From assembly GCF_900102105.1 (NCBI RefSeq), contig NZ_FNBB01000011.1:62001-126000 (forward strand): a stretch of DNA of 64,000 bases. The letters run 5' to 3'. The notes beneath the pieces are model-generated. The model ran no database searches, was not told the origin of the DNA, and saw only the letters and a program-made list of their open reading frames with translations. This stretch comes from Agrobacterium pusense (lineage in GTDB: Bacteria; Pseudomonadota; Alphaproteobacteria; Rhizobiales; Rhizobiaceae). This document shows, piece by piece, positions 8,979 through 18,702 of the stretch; the first letter of the stretch is position 1, and each line of letters starts with the position of its first letter. The position numbers and the translations under genes were made by a program.

Positions 8979-9596
8979 ATGACACGCGACATCAGCGACA
9001 ACGAAGCCGAGCGCCATCGGCAGAAAATGGTCAACCGCAAGACGGTGCAGGATGCCGAAGTCGCGGCAAAGACCATCGAAAAAGGTCTGCTGATGATCAA
9101 TACCGGCCCCGGCAAGGGCAAGTCCACGGCCGCCTTCGGCCTTGCGTTGCGTATGCTCGGCATCGGGCGCAGGGTCGGCGTCGTGCAATTCATCAAGGGT
9201 GCATGGTCGACCGGCGAACAGCAGGCGCTGGCTCTGTTCGGTGACAAGGTGGTGTGGCGTACCATGGGTGAAGGCTTCACCTGGGATACGCAGGATCTGA
9301 AGCGCGATGTTGCCGCTGCCGCGAAGGCGTGGGAAGAAGCCGTGACACTGATGGCTGACCAGACGATCCGCCTGCTGATACTCGACGAACTGAATATCGC
9401 ACTGCGTTATGATTACCTGCCGCTTGACGAGGTCGTGACGACGCTGGCCAGCCGCCGGCCCGATCTGCACATCATCGTCACCGGCCGCAATGCCAAGCAA
9501 CCGCTGATCGACGCCGCCGACATGGTGACGGAGATGACGCTGGTAAAACATCATTTCAAGGCGGGCGTGAAAGCACAGCCAGGGATAGAATTCTGA
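8979..9596 (+). CDS. cobO: Cob(I)yrinic acid a,c-diamide adenosyltransferase CobO
   Basis: A 205-residue CobA/CobO/BtuR-type P-loop adenosyltransferase that attaches the 5'-deoxyadenosyl group from ATP to the corrinoid cobalt. The Walker A is [18 protein letters not shown] near residue 43, with VVQFIKGAW, and [16 protein letters not shown] typical of the family. The frame is open further upstream (to 8814), but the ATG at 8979 follows a good GAAGAAGGA site and gives the N-terminus [17 protein letters not shown] expected for CobO; the longer version would overlap the riboswitch. It is followed after 1 bp by cobQ, so they form one plus-strand operon. Confidence 0.93.
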   Translation: MTRDISDNEAERHRQKMVNRKTVQDAEVAAKTIEKGLLMINTGPGKGKSTAAFGLALRMLGIGRRVGVVQFIKGAWSTGEQQALALFGDKVVWRTMGEGFTWDTQDLKRDVAAAAKAWEEAVTLMADQTIRLLILDELNIALRYDYLPLDEVVTTLASRRPDLHIIVTGRNAKQPLIDAADMVTEMTLVKHHFKAGVKAQPGIEF

Positions 9597-9597
9597 C

Positions 9598-11055
9598 ATG
9601 GCCGCACGGGTTCTGATGTTTCAGGGAACCGGCTCGGATGTCGGCAAATCGCTGATGGTGGCCGGTCTAGCCCGCGCCTTCGTCAGGCGCGGGCTGTCCG
9701 TCATGCCGTTCAAACCACAGAACATGTCGAATAATGCGGCCGTTACCGCCGACGGCGGCGAGATCGGCCGAGCACAGGCGCTGCAGGCGCGGGCCGCTGG
9801 CGTACCCCTCTCTGTCCACATGAATCCGGTTCTTCTAAAACCGCAGAGCGAGACCGGGGCACAGGTGGTGGTTCAGGGCAAAATCGCCGGCAATGCCAGA
9901 GCAGCCGATTACCAGCACCTGAAAGCCGGGTTGATGCCGCGCGTGCTGGATAGCTTCAACCGCCTGAAACAACAGGCCGATCTTGTGCTGGTGGAGGGGG
10001 CGGGCAGCGCATCCGAAATCAATCTGCGTGCCAATGATATCGCCAATATGGGGTTTGCGAGAGCTGCTGACGCGCCTGTGATCCTCATCGGCGATATTGA
10101 CCGCGGCGGCGTCATCGCCAGCCTTGTCGGTACCAAAGCCGTCCTCGAACCTGACGATGCGGCGATGATCGAAGGTTTCATCGTCAACCGATTTCGCGGT
10201 GATCCCGCGTTGTTTTCGGACGGCATGCGGATAATTCAGAAAAGGACAGGCTGGGCCTCGATAGGCCTTCTGCCGCATTTCTCCGATGCCACGAAACTGC
10301 CGGCTGAGGACGCGCTCGGTCTTTCCGGCCCGGCTGAGCGAAAACCCGGCGCAAAGATCCGCATCGCCGTGCCGATCCTGCCGCACATTTCCAATTTCGA
10401 TGATCTCGACCCTCTGGACATGGAGCCGGACGTGGAACTGATCCGCGTGCGGCCGGGCGAGACCATTCCCGCCGGTTGCCGGCTGGTTTTGCTGTGCGGT
10501 TCGAAATCCACCATTGCCGATCTCGCCGTGCTGAAAGATGCGGGTCTGGACATCGACATAAAGGCGCATGTGCGCCGCGGCGGCTACGTTCTCGGCCTTT
10601 GCGGTGGCTACCAGATGCTCGGAAAAACCGTTGCGGATCCTGACGGTATCGAGGGACCACCTGCGACTGTCGACGGGCTCGGTCTGCTTGATGTCGACAC
10701 GGTTTTGACGGGTGACAAGCGACTCGTTTCCGTTCAAGGCGTGAGCTTTGATGGTGTTGGTTTATCCGGCTACGAAATGCATGTCGGGGAAACCACGGGA
10801 GCAGCAGGCAATCTGGTGTTTTCGACGATCGACGGGCATTACGATGGAAGCATCTCACCCGACGGCCGTGTCTTCGGCACCTATATTCACGGCCTTTTTG
10901 CTCATGATAGCCAGCGCGGCGCATGGTTGGAGCGTCTCGGCGGGTGCGGCACCGACCTGAACTATGATGCGCAGGTGGATGCGGTTCTCGACCGTCTGGC
11001 TGCGCATATGGAACAGCACCTCGATCTCGACGGGCTGCTGGCTATAGCGCGATAA
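9598..11055 (+). CDS. cobQ: Cobyric acid synthase CobQ
   Basis: A 485-residue glutamine amidotransferase that amidates positions b, d, e and g of adenosylcobyrinic a,c-diamide. The N-terminal dethiobiotin synthetase-like ATPase has [20 protein letters not shown] and [12 protein letters not shown]; the C-terminal class I glutaminase-like domain has the catalytic cysteine in [14 protein letters not shown] and a conserved histidine in GTYIHGLF. Length agrees with the family (about 485). It begins 1 bp after the cobO stop, and its 3' end overlaps the 3' end of minus-strand cobD by 14 bp. Confidence 0.95.
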   Translation: MAARVLMFQGTGSDVGKSLMVAGLARAFVRRGLSVMPFKPQNMSNNAAVTADGGEIGRAQALQARAAGVPLSVHMNPVLLKPQSETGAQVVVQGKIAGNARAADYQHLKAGLMPRVLDSFNRLKQQADLVLVEGAGSASEINLRANDIANMGFARAADAPVILIGDIDRGGVIASLVGTKAVLEPDDAAMIEGFIVNRFRGDPALFSDGMRIIQKRTGWASIGLLPHFSDATKLPAEDALGLSGPAERKPGAKIRIAVPILPHISNFDDLDPLDMEPDVELIRVRPGETIPAGCRLVLLCGSKSTIADLAVLKDAGLDIDIKAHVRRGGYVLGLCGGYQMLGKTVADPDGIEGPPATVDGLGLLDVDTVLTGDKRLVSVQGVSFDGVGLSGYEMHVGETTGAAGNLVFSTIDGHYDGSISPDGRVFGTYIHGLFAHDSQRGAWLERLGGCGTDLNYDAQVDAVLDRLAAHMEQHLDLDGLLAIAR

Positions 11056-12007
11056 GGATCGCCAGAAGCCCGAATAGGCCGATCAGCAACAGGTCCGCAA
11101 TCCGTGCCAGCCGCAACGCCGTGCGAATATCGCCGGCGACCAGCGCAGACCTTCCGCCGTCCCCCATGAAACGCGCTTCGATCATCTGTCCGCCGTAAGA
11201 ACGCGGTCCGGCAAGCGCAAAACCCAGCGCGCCGGCCAGCGCCGCTTCCGGCCAGCCCGCATTGGGAGAGCGGTGGTGGCGCGCATCGCGACGGATCGCG
11301 GCAATGGCCGCTTTTGGCGACGCGCCCTCGACAAAAAATGCGGCGATGACAAACAGGCTGCCGCTCAATCTCGAAGCGGGCAGATTGATGAAATCGTCAA
11401 GCCGGGCCGAAGCCCAGCCGAACGCTTCATGGCGAGGCGAACGATGACCGATCATGCTGTCGGCCGTATTGACCGCCTTATAAGCCGCACCACCTGGCAG
11501 GCCCAGAAGCCCCATCCAGACGGCAGGGGCGACGATGCCATCGGAAAAGTTCTCGGCGAGACTTTCGATCGCCGCCCGGCAGATCGCCGCCTCATCCAGC
11601 TTTTGCGGGTCGCGGCCGACGATCATCGAGACAGCCTTGCGGCCACCCTCAACTCCTTCACGCTCCAGCGCAGTCGCAACCGCCTCCACATGCTGCTCCA
11701 GACTTTTCTGTGCCGGAAGCGAAGCACCGAGGATGGCGACCGCCAGAAGTCCGAAGGGCAGGAAAAGCAGAACAGATTGCGCAAACCATGCAAGGATCGC
11801 CGTCAGCCCGACAAAAACAACCAGCGCCACAACACCGGCGACCTTGCGCCGTGAAAATGACGCGCTGTCCCGGTTCCATTTTTGGTCCAGCAGCGCGATA
11901 AGCGAACCGACCCAGGTGACAGGATGGCCGATATGTTTGAACAGCCAGTCCGGATAACCGGTCAGGCGTTCGATCACGAGCGACAGGAAAGCGAGAGCGA
12001 GGAACAT
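11042..12007 (-). CDS. cobD: Adenosylcobinamide-phosphate synthase CobD (CbiB family)
   Basis: A 321-residue integral membrane protein that joins adenosylcobyric acid to (R)-1-aminopropan-2-ol O-phosphate. From the ATG at 12007 the protein begins [19 protein letters not shown], the usual CbiB N-terminus, followed by [14 protein letters not shown] and the conserved [15 protein letters not shown] and [14 protein letters not shown]. Several hydrophobic membrane segments are visible. The frame continues 40 codons upstream to 12127, but that part lies inside cobC and does not look like CbiB. Its ATG overlaps the cobC ATG on the other strand. Naming follows the P. denitrificans scheme, not the Salmonella CobD (a decarboxylase). 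Confidence 0.93.
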   Translation of the reverse strand: MFLALAFLSLVIERLTGYPDWLFKHIGHPVTWVGSLIALLDQKWNRDSASFSRRKVAGVVALVVFVGLTAILAWFAQSVLLFLPFGLLAVAILGASLPAQKSLEQHVEAVATALEREGVEGGRKAVSMIVGRDPQKLDEAAICRAAIESLAENFSDGIVAPAVWMGLLGLPGGAAYKAVNTADSMIGHRSPRHEAFGWASARLDDFINLPASRLSGSLFVIAAFFVEGASPKAAIAAIRRDARHHRSPNAGWPEAALAGALGFALAGPRSYGGQMIEARFMGDGGRSALVAGDIRTALRLARIADLLLIGLFGLLAILIAL

Positions 12008-13052
12008 GGGCGAGACAATATCAGAAATGGCACAGGCTGCGATCCGCCACGGCGGCAATCTCGGCAGAGCGCGCCTGATCTTTCCAGACGCGTCTGAACC
12101 GTGGATCGACCTTTCGACCGGAATCAACCCGCATCCCTATCCGTATTCTGCCGTTCCCGCCAGCGCATTCGCTCGCCTGCCGGAGCCTGAGACGGCCGAC
12201 TATCTGAAACGGCTGGCCGCACTCCATTTCGGCGCACCCTCCGCCCGACATGTCACGCTATCGCCCGGCACCCAGATGCTCATGCCGCTGCTGGCTCAAA
12301 CCGCACTTGCCCGGGGCGCCAAGAGCGGCGCGGTGCTGTCACCTGCCTACGCGGAACATGCCCGCACCGCACGCATGGCCGGGCTGACCATGAGGGAAGT
12401 GGAGCATGTTAGCGACCTGATCGCTCACGACTACGTGGTGGTGGTCAATCCCAACAACCCCGACGGACGTATCATCGATCGCGAAACTCTTTTGCGGCTC
12501 GCCGATTCAATGCATCGAAACGGCGGCCTGCTGGTGGTGGATGAAGCCTTCATCGAAACAGGAGGCGCCGAGAGCCTTGCGGATAGCGTTGATCGGCATG
12601 CTCTGGTCGTCCTTCGTTCCTTCGGCAAATTTTATGGCCTGGCGGGAATCCGGCTTGGTTTTGCAATTGCGCACCCAGATATCGCTGCGGGGTTGGAGGC
12701 GAGGCTCGGCCCATGGGCGGTTTCCGGCCCGGCGCTGCACATTGCAACGGAAGCCCTGGCGGATGGAACGTGGCAATCTGCGATGCGGCTGCGTCTCGCG
12801 GATGAAGCACGGTGCATGAATCGCCTTTTGGAAAAAGCGGGTCTGAACGGGGTTGGCGGCACGCCTCTGTTCACACTGGTGCGGGACGAGCGTGCCAAGG
12901 CCCTGTTCGACCATCTCGGCCGTCTCGGGATACTCGTGCGCATTTTCGATGAAAGGCCAGACGACATCCGTTTCGGCCTTCCGGGTAACGACGCTGAGTG
13001 GCAGCGCCTTCAAGCGGCGCTGCTCTCTTTCGATCATCCCTCGAAAGTGTAG
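12006..13052 (+). CDS. cobC: Threonine-phosphate decarboxylase-like aminotransferase CobC
   Basis: A 348-residue PLP-dependent class I/II aminotransferase-fold protein related to L-threonine-O-3-phosphate decarboxylase, which makes the aminopropanol phosphate used by CobD. Visible signatures are IDLSTGINPHPYPY near the N-terminus, VVVNPNNPDGRIIDRE, VVDEAFIE and the PLP lysine in SFGKFYGLAGIRLGF. ATG 12006 overlaps the divergent cobD start; an internal ATG at 12027 (MAQAAIRHGG) is an alternative that better matches shorter homologues. The 3' end overlaps the end of the L-fuconate dehydratase gene by 19 bp, marking the edge between the cobalamin and sugar loci. Confidence 0.9.
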   Translation: MGETISEMAQAAIRHGGNLGRARLIFPDASEPWIDLSTGINPHPYPYSAVPASAFARLPEPETADYLKRLAALHFGAPSARHVTLSPGTQMLMPLLAQTALARGAKSGAVLSPAYAEHARTARMAGLTMREVEHVSDLIAHDYVVVVNPNNPDGRIIDRETLLRLADSMHRNGGLLVVDEAFIETGGAESLADSVDRHALVVLRSFGKFYGLAGIRLGFAIAHPDIAAGLEARLGPWAVSGPALHIATEALADGTWQSAMRLRLADEARCMNRLLEKAGLNGVGGTPLFTLVRDERAKALFDHLGRLGILVRIFDERPDDIRFGLPGNDAEWQRLQAALLSFDHPSKV

Positions 13053-14311
13053 GTTTCAATCGACTCCGGCTTCATTTCGATGGAGAAACCCGGCAGTTTC
13101 GGCGGCATATAAGCGGCGTTTCTGATATCGCAGGGCTCGATGAAATGCTCGTGTAGGTGATCCACATATTCGATGACGCGACCTTCCTTGGTGCCTGAAA
13201 CCACCAGATAGTCGATCATCGACAGGTGCTGCACATATTCGCAAAGCCCGACGCCGCCGGCATGCGGCCAGACCGGCAGATTGTATTTGGCGGCAATCAG
13301 CAGCACCGCCAGCACTTCGTTGAGGCCACCCATACGGCAGCTGTCGATCTGCACCACATCGATCGCGCCTTCAGCGATGAACTGCTTGAACATGATGCGG
13401 TTCTGGCACATTTCGCCCGTCGCCACCTTCACTGAACCAATGGCTGCGCGAATCTTGCGATGGCCGGCGACATCATCCGGGCTGGTCGGTTCTTCGATGA
13501 AGAAGGGCTTGGAAAAGGCGAGCTTATTCACCCACTCGATTGCCTGGTCCACTTCCCACACCTGATTGGCATCGATCATCAGATAACGGTCGGGGCCGAT
13601 CACCTCGCGGGCAATGGTGAGACGGCGAATGTCATCCTCCAGATCACGTCCAACCTTCATCTTCACATGGTTGAAACCGGCATCGATGGCTTCCTGGCAA
13701 AGACGGCGCAGCTTGGCGTCGTCATAACCGAGCCAGCCTGCGGAAGTCGTATAGCAGGCGTAACCTTCGCTCTTCAGCGTCTCGATGCGTTCCTTTTTGC
13801 CGCTTTCGGCTTTCTTGAGAATTGCGAGCGCCTCGTCCCGGGTCAGCACGTCAGTGAGATAACGGTAATCAACGATATCGGCGATTTCTTCAGCGCTCAT
13901 ATCAGCCACCAGTTGCCACACAGGCTTACCGGCTTTCTTGGCCAGCAAATCCCACACCGCGTTGACAACGGCGCCGGTGGCGAGATGCATCGCACCCTTG
14001 TCGGGGCCGATCCAGCGCAGCTGGCTGTCGCTGGTCAGATGCCGCCAATATTTGCCGGGGTTCTCAGTGACCGTGGCAAGATCGGTGCCGACGACGAGGT
14101 GACGCATCGCTTCGATGGCCATGCAGCAAATATCGTTGCCCCGGCCGATGGTGAAGGTCAGCCCGTGGCCTTTAAGACCCGGCTCATCCGTGTCGAGAAT
14201 GACATAAGCCGCCGAATAATCCGGGTCGGGGTTCATCGCATCGGAGCCGTCCAGGCTCTGGGATGTGGGGAAACGCAGGTCGAAAACACGAAGATCAGTA
14301 ATTTTTGTCAT
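13034..14311 (-). CDS. L-fuconate dehydratase (enolase superfamily)
   Basis: A 425-residue mandelate racemase/enolase-superfamily protein that dehydrates L-fuconate to 2-keto-3-deoxy-L-fuconate. The sequence follows the FucD pattern: ITDLRVFDLRFPTSQSLDGSDAMNPDPDYS at the start (shown in parts), HGLTFTIGRGN, the catalytic lysine region HVKMKVGRD, the metal-ligand regions MIDANQVW and FIEEPTSPDD, and the histidine in WPHAGGVGLCEYVQHL. Length is close to known FucD (about 430). It is the last gene of the minus-strand sugar operon, 36 bp after the mutarotase gene. Some activity on related acids such as L-galactonate is known for this family, so substrate range is an inference. Confidence 0.9.
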   Translation of the reverse strand: MTKITDLRVFDLRFPTSQSLDGSDAMNPDPDYSAAYVILDTDEPGLKGHGLTFTIGRGNDICCMAIEAMRHLVVGTDLATVTENPGKYWRHLTSDSQLRWIGPDKGAMHLATGAVVNAVWDLLAKKAGKPVWQLVADMSAEEIADIVDYRYLTDVLTRDEALAILKKAESGKKERIETLKSEGYACYTTSAGWLGYDDAKLRRLCQEAIDAGFNHVKMKVGRDLEDDIRRLTIAREVIGPDRYLMIDANQVWEVDQAIEWVNKLAFSKPFFIEEPTSPDDVAGHRKIRAAIGSVKVATGEMCQNRIMFKQFIAEGAIDVVQIDSCRMGGLNEVLAVLLIAAKYNLPVWPHAGGVGLCEYVQHLSMIDYLVVSGTKEGRVIEYVDHLHEHFIEPCDIRNAAYMPPKLPGFSIEMKPESIETYTFEG

Positions 14312-14347
14312 GGCCGTTTACTCGCGGTCAGTGCCTATGGAAATCGT

Positions 14348-14677
14348 TCAGTCGTGGTGGAAGGTCTCTTCCATCATAGCCCACCACTCGCCGTCCCTGC
14401 GGTTTTCGAGCGGTTTCTGGCAGGGAATCGTAAAAGACCACCATTCCTGGTTCTTGGGGCTGGCCGCCATCTTCGCCATATCGGCGCTGAAATCGGTGCC
14501 ATGATATTCCCAATAGCCAAACAGCAGGTTTTCCGGCTCCCGCAGGAAAATCGTGTAGTTACGGATATTGCAATCGCTGATCAGCGCCAGAACTTCCGGC
14601 CAGACGGCGGCATGCAGCCTTTTATACTCCGCGATCATCTCCGGCTTGACGCCTATGACCATTCCCATACGCTGCAT
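14348..14677 (-). CDS. L-rhamnose/L-fucose mutarotase family protein
   Basis: A 109-residue protein of the RhaM (DUF718) family, small ferredoxin-like enzymes that interconvert sugar anomers. Motifs include MGMVIGVKPEMIAEYKRLHA with the conserved histidine, VWPEVLALISDCNIRNYTIFL, and NLLFGYWEYHG, then QEWWSFTIPCQKP. In this cluster it probably supplies the anomer used by the aldo-keto reductase dehydrogenase. It lies 11 bp downstream of the UxaB-like gene and 36 bp upstream of L-fuconate dehydratase. The exact sugar (L-fucose, L-galactose or L-rhamnose) cannot be read from sequence alone; the neighbours favour L-fucose/L-galactose. Confidence 0.85.
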   Translation of the reverse strand: MQRMGMVIGVKPEMIAEYKRLHAAVWPEVLALISDCNIRNYTIFLREPENLLFGYWEYHGTDFSADMAKMAASPKNQEWWSFTIPCQKPLENRRDGEWWAMMEETFHHD

Positions 14678-14688
14678 GAAAAACTCCG

Positions 14689-15822
14689 TTACTTTCTGAT
14701 TGTGGCAAGCGCCGCACGCAGCTTTGATTGCGGCAGGCTCAATCCCAGCCGGTCCGCTGCGGCAATGACCGGAGCAAAGCGTCGGCGCTTCTTCTCATCG
14801 TGATTACCGGCGATATCGGCCAGTCGATGGGCAAGGAAGGGATTGCACAAACGCTCCCGCAGCACGCCGATATAGGCCTGCGCATCATTTCCCATGCCTT
14901 CAGCAATAAAGACCGGCAGAACCTCGTCGCGCCATAACGTTTCCAGATCCGCGACGAGTGCACTGTCGTCCATTGCCTGGCGCACCGTCTCGTCCTTCGC
15001 CCGCGCATCCTGCAGCCAGCGTTCCGCCAGGTAGGAATGGCCGAGATTGAGCAGGAAGAGCTTCAGCTTTTCATAGTGGTCGAGATCGTCCGTCAGCACC
15101 ACGGCAGGGTGATTGCAGGGCAGGACAAGCCCGTCCTGCTTTTCGATCGCCCAGAGCGCGTAAGGCTCCGCCACTGCACCTACCGGATCGATAGGCTCGG
15201 AAACGATGCGATCGACCAGGCTATTGGCGAAACGGCACTTTTCGTTCAGGTAAAAGGCAAAACTCGCCGGCAATTGCCATTCATCGGCAAGCCGGCGAAT
15301 GGCCTCTTTCAGCTTTTCGCCATTACGCGGCACAAGTTCACAAGGAAAGATGGACACGGGCGCTTCCGGATTGCGCTGAAAACGTTCGAGCAGCAAAATG
15401 CAAAGTTTCGCCGGAAAGCTCCTCGGGACGGCCGTAAAATCCGCCGCGAGATCTGCGCCATCCGCAGAATCAAGCTCATAACCGCGGTCTCCGGTATTGG
15501 ACAAGATGACAGCAGCTTCGCAGGCGAGGCGGCGTACTTCGGCCCATTCAGTTGCCGAGGTCAGGGCCCGCGCGACAGCCTTGCCCTCAATTTCCTCATC
15601 CACGTTCCGCCCGTCACGGATGCCGCGAATGCGCACGGGGTAGGGCGCGCCACTATTCAGCGCCGCGACACGCTTCAGGCTTTCCGCATTGCCGGTTGTC
15701 TGGACAATCGCGATGCGACCGATAGCCTCGTCCTTTTCCAGCGCTTGCGAGACAAAGAGGTCCGCATGCGCGAGAAGAAAGCGGCTGGTACCGAATTGCA
15801 GGATGGGCGTCTCAGGCGTCAT
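14689..15822 (-). CDS. Mannitol dehydrogenase-family oxidoreductase, probable tagaturonate reductase
   Basis: A 377-residue polyol dehydrogenase of the mannitol dehydrogenase/UxaB/UxuB family. The N-terminus ILQFGTSRFLLAHADLFVSQAL is the family Rossmann entry; the C-terminal domain has FPCELVPRNGEKLKEAI, FLNLGHSYLAERWL and DIAGNHDEKKRRRFAPVI. It is shorter than E. coli UxaB (about 480). The likely job is reduction of D-tagaturonate to D-altronate, because an LgoD-like dehydrogenase (which makes tagaturonate from L-galactonate) is directly upstream with a 4-bp overlap, and altronate dehydratase is encoded in the same locus. A different hexuronate or polyol substrate remains possible. Confidence 0.75.
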   Translation of the reverse strand: MTPETPILQFGTSRFLLAHADLFVSQALEKDEAIGRIAIVQTTGNAESLKRVAALNSGAPYPVRIRGIRDGRNVDEEIEGKAVARALTSATEWAEVRRLACEAAVILSNTGDRGYELDSADGADLAADFTAVPRSFPAKLCILLLERFQRNPEAPVSIFPCELVPRNGEKLKEAIRRLADEWQLPASFAFYLNEKCRFANSLVDRIVSEPIDPVGAVAEPYALWAIEKQDGLVLPCNHPAVVLTDDLDHYEKLKLFLLNLGHSYLAERWLQDARAKDETVRQAMDDSALVADLETLWRDEVLPVFIAEGMGNDAQAYIGVLRERLCNPFLAHRLADIAGNHDEKKRRRFAPVIAAADRLGLSLPQSKLRAALATIRK

Positions 15823-16829
15823 GCGACCTCCACCATGCCTTTGATGACTCCGGCTTTCGGATCTGTCAGCCCTGCGAACTGCGATGGAACGTCGGCAAGC
15901 GTCATACGGTGCGTAATCAGCGCCTCAGGTACTTTCCCTTCCCGCAATGCCTGCAACACGCGTTCGAAATCCGCCGGCGTCGCATTGCGGCTGCCAAGCA
16001 GTGTCGTTTCACGTTTGTGGAACTCCGGATCGTTGAAGCTGATATCGCTCGCGACGATGGAAACAAGCACATACGAACCGCCATGGCCGACGAAGGAAAA
16101 GCCGCGCTCCATGGCTTTAGGATTACCGGTGGCATCGAAGACCGCATCGAAGAAATCACCGTTGGTAATCTCGGAAAGACGATCTTTGTCGCCGTCCCCA
16201 AGCGTCACTGTATGGGCGACGCCGAGATGCTCCTTGCAGAATTCCAGCCGGTCGGTGCGGCCATCGATCATCGTGACTTCGCCGCCATCGAGAACCGCGA
16301 AAACCGCTACCGCCATGCCGATCGGTCCGGCGCCGACGATAAGAACCTTCTGTCCTTTTCCGACGTTGCCACGGCGCACCGCATGCGCGCCGATAGCCAG
16401 AAATTCGGTCATCGCCGCCTGGTCGAGGCTCAGCCCTTCAGCCTTCAACACGAATTGCTGCGGCACGTTCAGATATTCCACCATTCCGCCATCACGATGA
16501 ACGCCGAGCACGCCGATATTGCGGCAGCAATTGCTCTTGCCCTTCAGGCAGGCGCTGCATTTTCCGCAAGAAATATACGGAATGATGGTAACAACGTCGC
16601 CGACGGACAGATGGCTGCCATGCGGCGCCTCTTCAACCGTACCGGAGAGCTCATGGCCCATGATCCGCGGATAAGAGAGATAAGGCTGATTGCCGGTGAA
16701 GATGTGGAGATCCGTACCGCAAACCCCGATGCGACGGACGCGCACCAGCACCTCACCTTCGCCACGCACAGGTTTAGGCAGATCCTTGGCGCTGAGTTGA
16801 CCGGGAGTGTCGCAGAAAATCGCCAGCAT
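15819..16829 (-). CDS. Zinc alcohol dehydrogenase, probable L-galactonate 5-dehydrogenase (LgoD-like)
   Basis: A 336-residue medium-chain zinc dehydrogenase. Catalytic zinc ligands are C37 (GVCGTDLHIF) and H59-E60 (MGHE), and the structural zinc site is C88/C91/C94/C102 in CGKCSACLKGKSNCC. A Rossmann motif VLIVGAGPIGMAVAVFA follows. It resembles E. coli LgoD (YjjN), which oxidises L-galactonate to D-tagaturonate. The link to the next gene (UxaB-like, 4-bp overlap) and to uxaA across the divergent promoter supports that role. Oxidation of 2-keto-3-deoxyfuconate or another polyol is an alternative that sequence alone cannot exclude. Confidence 0.72.
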   Translation of the reverse strand: MLAIFCDTPGQLSAKDLPKPVRGEGEVLVRVRRIGVCGTDLHIFTGNQPYLSYPRIMGHELSGTVEEAPHGSHLSVGDVVTIIPYISCGKCSACLKGKSNCCRNIGVLGVHRDGGMVEYLNVPQQFVLKAEGLSLDQAAMTEFLAIGAHAVRRGNVGKGQKVLIVGAGPIGMAVAVFAVLDGGEVTMIDGRTDRLEFCKEHLGVAHTVTLGDGDKDRLSEITNGDFFDAVFDATGNPKAMERGFSFVGHGGSYVLVSIVASDISFNDPEFHKRETTLLGSRNATPADFERVLQALREGKVPEALITHRMTLADVPSQFAGLTDPKAGVIKGMVEVA

Positions 16830-16832
16830 GCA

Positions 16833-17654
16833 TCACCTGTGGGAAAGGGAGTAAAAACGAATGGCGTTACCGCCGAAGACTGCCGCATGGTCCGCTGCCG
16901 GCACAATATCGCGACAGAAGTCCAGCCATTCCTGATAATCGCCCGCCAGTCGCAAAACCGGCCAGTCGCTGCCGAAAATCACCCGGTCTGCGCCGAACAG
17001 CTCCAGAATGGTTTCGGCATAGGGCCGCACTGCTTCCGGTCGCTGATCGCCGCGCTCGGTCAGGAGGCCGGAGAGCTTGCAATGGACATTGGGAAGAGCC
17101 GCCAAAGCGCCCATATCCTTGCGCCAGGCGCTGTAGTGGCCGGTCGCAATCAGCGGCTTGGCACCATGGTCGATGACAACAGGCAATTGCGGGTGACGCC
17201 GGGCAAACGCGAGGAGATGCGGCAGATTGGGCGGCAGGACCAGCGCATCGAACGCCAGGCCGTGGTTCACCAACGCCGCCACGGCGGGATCGAGCAGCGG
17301 ATCATCGATCCATGCCACGTCTTCCATGCCCTGCAGCATCGGGCGCACGGCTTTGAACGCCCGATGTTTTGCCCGGCGGGCGATTTCCGTTGCAGCATCG
17401 GGAGACTTCATGTCCACCCAGCCGACCACACCTTTGATGAAATCTGTTTCTTCCGCCAGCGCCAGCATGAAATCCGTATCAGCAGCCGTCTCCATCGTCT
17501 GAACCAGCACGGTGCCGGAAATTCCGGCCGCGGCCAGCAATGGCGATAGATCCGCTGGAAGAAAATCCCGGTAGATGGCGGCGAGCGACGGCGGCGGCCA
17601 TTGGCCGGCACGGTCCTTCATTAACCAGAAATGCTGGTGGGCGTCGATAAACAT
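16833..17654 (-). CDS. Amidohydrolase 2 family sugar lactonase (L-fucono/L-galactono-lactonase-like)
   Basis: A 273-residue COG3618 amidohydrolase. It starts MFIDAHQHFW (H6, H8), and has VVIDHGAKP and FGSDWPVLRL with the conserved catalytic aspartate region near the C-terminus. Characterised COG3618 members hydrolyse sugar 1,5-lactones such as L-fucono- and L-galactono-lactone. The ATG at 17654 lies 4 bp after the aldo-keto reductase stop and gives the standard N-terminus; a longer frame from 17687 would overlap that gene. Placement between the dehydrogenase and the acid-processing enzymes fits hydrolysis of the lactone made by the dehydrogenase. Confidence 0.85.
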   Translation of the reverse strand: MFIDAHQHFWLMKDRAGQWPPPSLAAIYRDFLPADLSPLLAAAGISGTVLVQTMETAADTDFMLALAEETDFIKGVVGWVDMKSPDAATEIARRAKHRAFKAVRPMLQGMEDVAWIDDPLLDPAVAALVNHGLAFDALVLPPNLPHLLAFARRHPQLPVVIDHGAKPLIATGHYSAWRKDMGALAALPNVHCKLSGLLTERGDQRPEAVRPYAETILELFGADRVIFGSDWPVLRLAGDYQEWLDFCRDIVPAADHAAVFGGNAIRFYSLSHR

Positions 17655-17658
17655 TGCC

Positions 17659-18672
17659 TCAGGCCTTTCCGCCCGGCACCGGCGCACCTTCGGCGATCAG
17701 ACCGCGTCTGTACAGTTCCGCCCAGAACTCATGCGGAATAGATTGTTCGAACCATTCGATATTGGAAGCGAGCTGCTGCGCATTCCGCGCGCCCGAGACG
17801 ACGGTAACCGAAGCCGGATGGGCCAGCGGAAATTGCAATGCAGCCGCCTGCAGCGACACACCGACTTCTTCGCAGACACCCTGCAGCGCATCAACCCGCG
17901 TAAGGATATCGGCAGGCGCATCGGCATAATTGAATTTGCGGTTCCCCGCGAGAATGCCGGAATTGAAAGCACCGGCGACAACGATGCCGACACCGCTTTC
18001 GGCGCAGCGGTTCATGAAAGCAAGGCTCTGCTGCTCCAGCAGCGTATAGCGGCCGGCAAGCATGGCGACGTCGATGTCAAAGACATCCATGGCGTCGTTG
18101 ACAATTTCCCACTCGTTGACGCCAAGGCCGATAGCGCCAGTTGAACCTTCCTCACGCAGCTTGCCAAGCGCCCGGAAGCCGCCGCCAGCGGTCAGCTGCT
18201 CCCAGTAATGCTGGTGCTTTTCGCCATGGGTGTAGGAGCCGATATCGTGCACATAAAGAATATCCGGCTTCAGAACGCCGAGCCTCTGCTGGCTGGCCTC
18301 GAAAGAGCGTAGAATGCCATCATAGGAATAATCATAGAACGGGCGGAAGGGTAGCGGCACAATATAGGCATCCTCTTCCGGGCCGACGGTCTCATCGGGA
18401 ACCATGACGCGACCGACCTTGGTGCTCAGCGTATATTCGCTCCGGTCATGCTCCGTCACCATGGTCCCCAGGCGACGCTCCGACCGCGTATATCCATAAA
18501 ACGGCGCGGTATCGAAATAACGCATGCCGCTTTCCCATGCCTTGTCAAACGCACCCTTGGACTCTTCATAGGGCGTAACGCGGTAGAGATTGCCCATCTG
18601 GGCGCAACCGAGACCCATGACGGTAACGTCGACGGCGCGGCGCGGCAATTTACGTGTATCGGAGACTTTCAT
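17659..18672 (-). CDS. Aldo-keto reductase, probable L-fucose/L-galactose 1-dehydrogenase
   Basis: A 337-residue aldo-keto reductase. The catalytic tetrad is visible: D54 and Y59 in YFDTAPFYGYTRSE, K85 in TLSTKVGR, and a histidine in LYVHDIG. It belongs to the group containing L-fucose dehydrogenase, L-galactose dehydrogenase and D-threo-aldose 1-dehydrogenase, which oxidise the sugar at C1 to a lactone. It is the first enzyme gene after the ABC transporter genes and precedes the lactonase by 4 bp. L-fucose is 6-deoxy-L-galactose, so one enzyme can plausibly serve both. Substrate is inferred from context. Confidence 0.85.
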   Translation of the reverse strand: MKVSDTRKLPRRAVDVTVMGLGCAQMGNLYRVTPYEESKGAFDKAWESGMRYFDTAPFYGYTRSERRLGTMVTEHDRSEYTLSTKVGRVMVPDETVGPEEDAYIVPLPFRPFYDYSYDGILRSFEASQQRLGVLKPDILYVHDIGSYTHGEKHQHYWEQLTAGGGFRALGKLREEGSTGAIGLGVNEWEIVNDAMDVFDIDVAMLAGRYTLLEQQSLAFMNRCAESGVGIVVAGAFNSGILAGNRKFNYADAPADILTRVDALQGVCEEVGVSLQAAALQFPLAHPASVTVVSGARNAQQLASNIEWFEQSIPHEFWAELYRRGLIAEGAPVPGGKA

Positions 18673-18702
18673 CGCGGAGACTTTCCAGCTTGCCTTTGGA
18701 AA

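Noticed and set aside
13460-14803. Long open frame (over 400 codons) on the plus strand opposite L-fuconate dehydratase
   Set aside because: It is antisense to strong coding sequence with conserved motifs; GC-rich genes often leave opposite frames open. No recognisable domain.
15909-17549. Open frame of over 500 codons on the plus strand opposite the zinc dehydrogenase and lactonase
   Set aside because: Spans two well-supported minus-strand genes and their junction, with no family features; a shadow frame.
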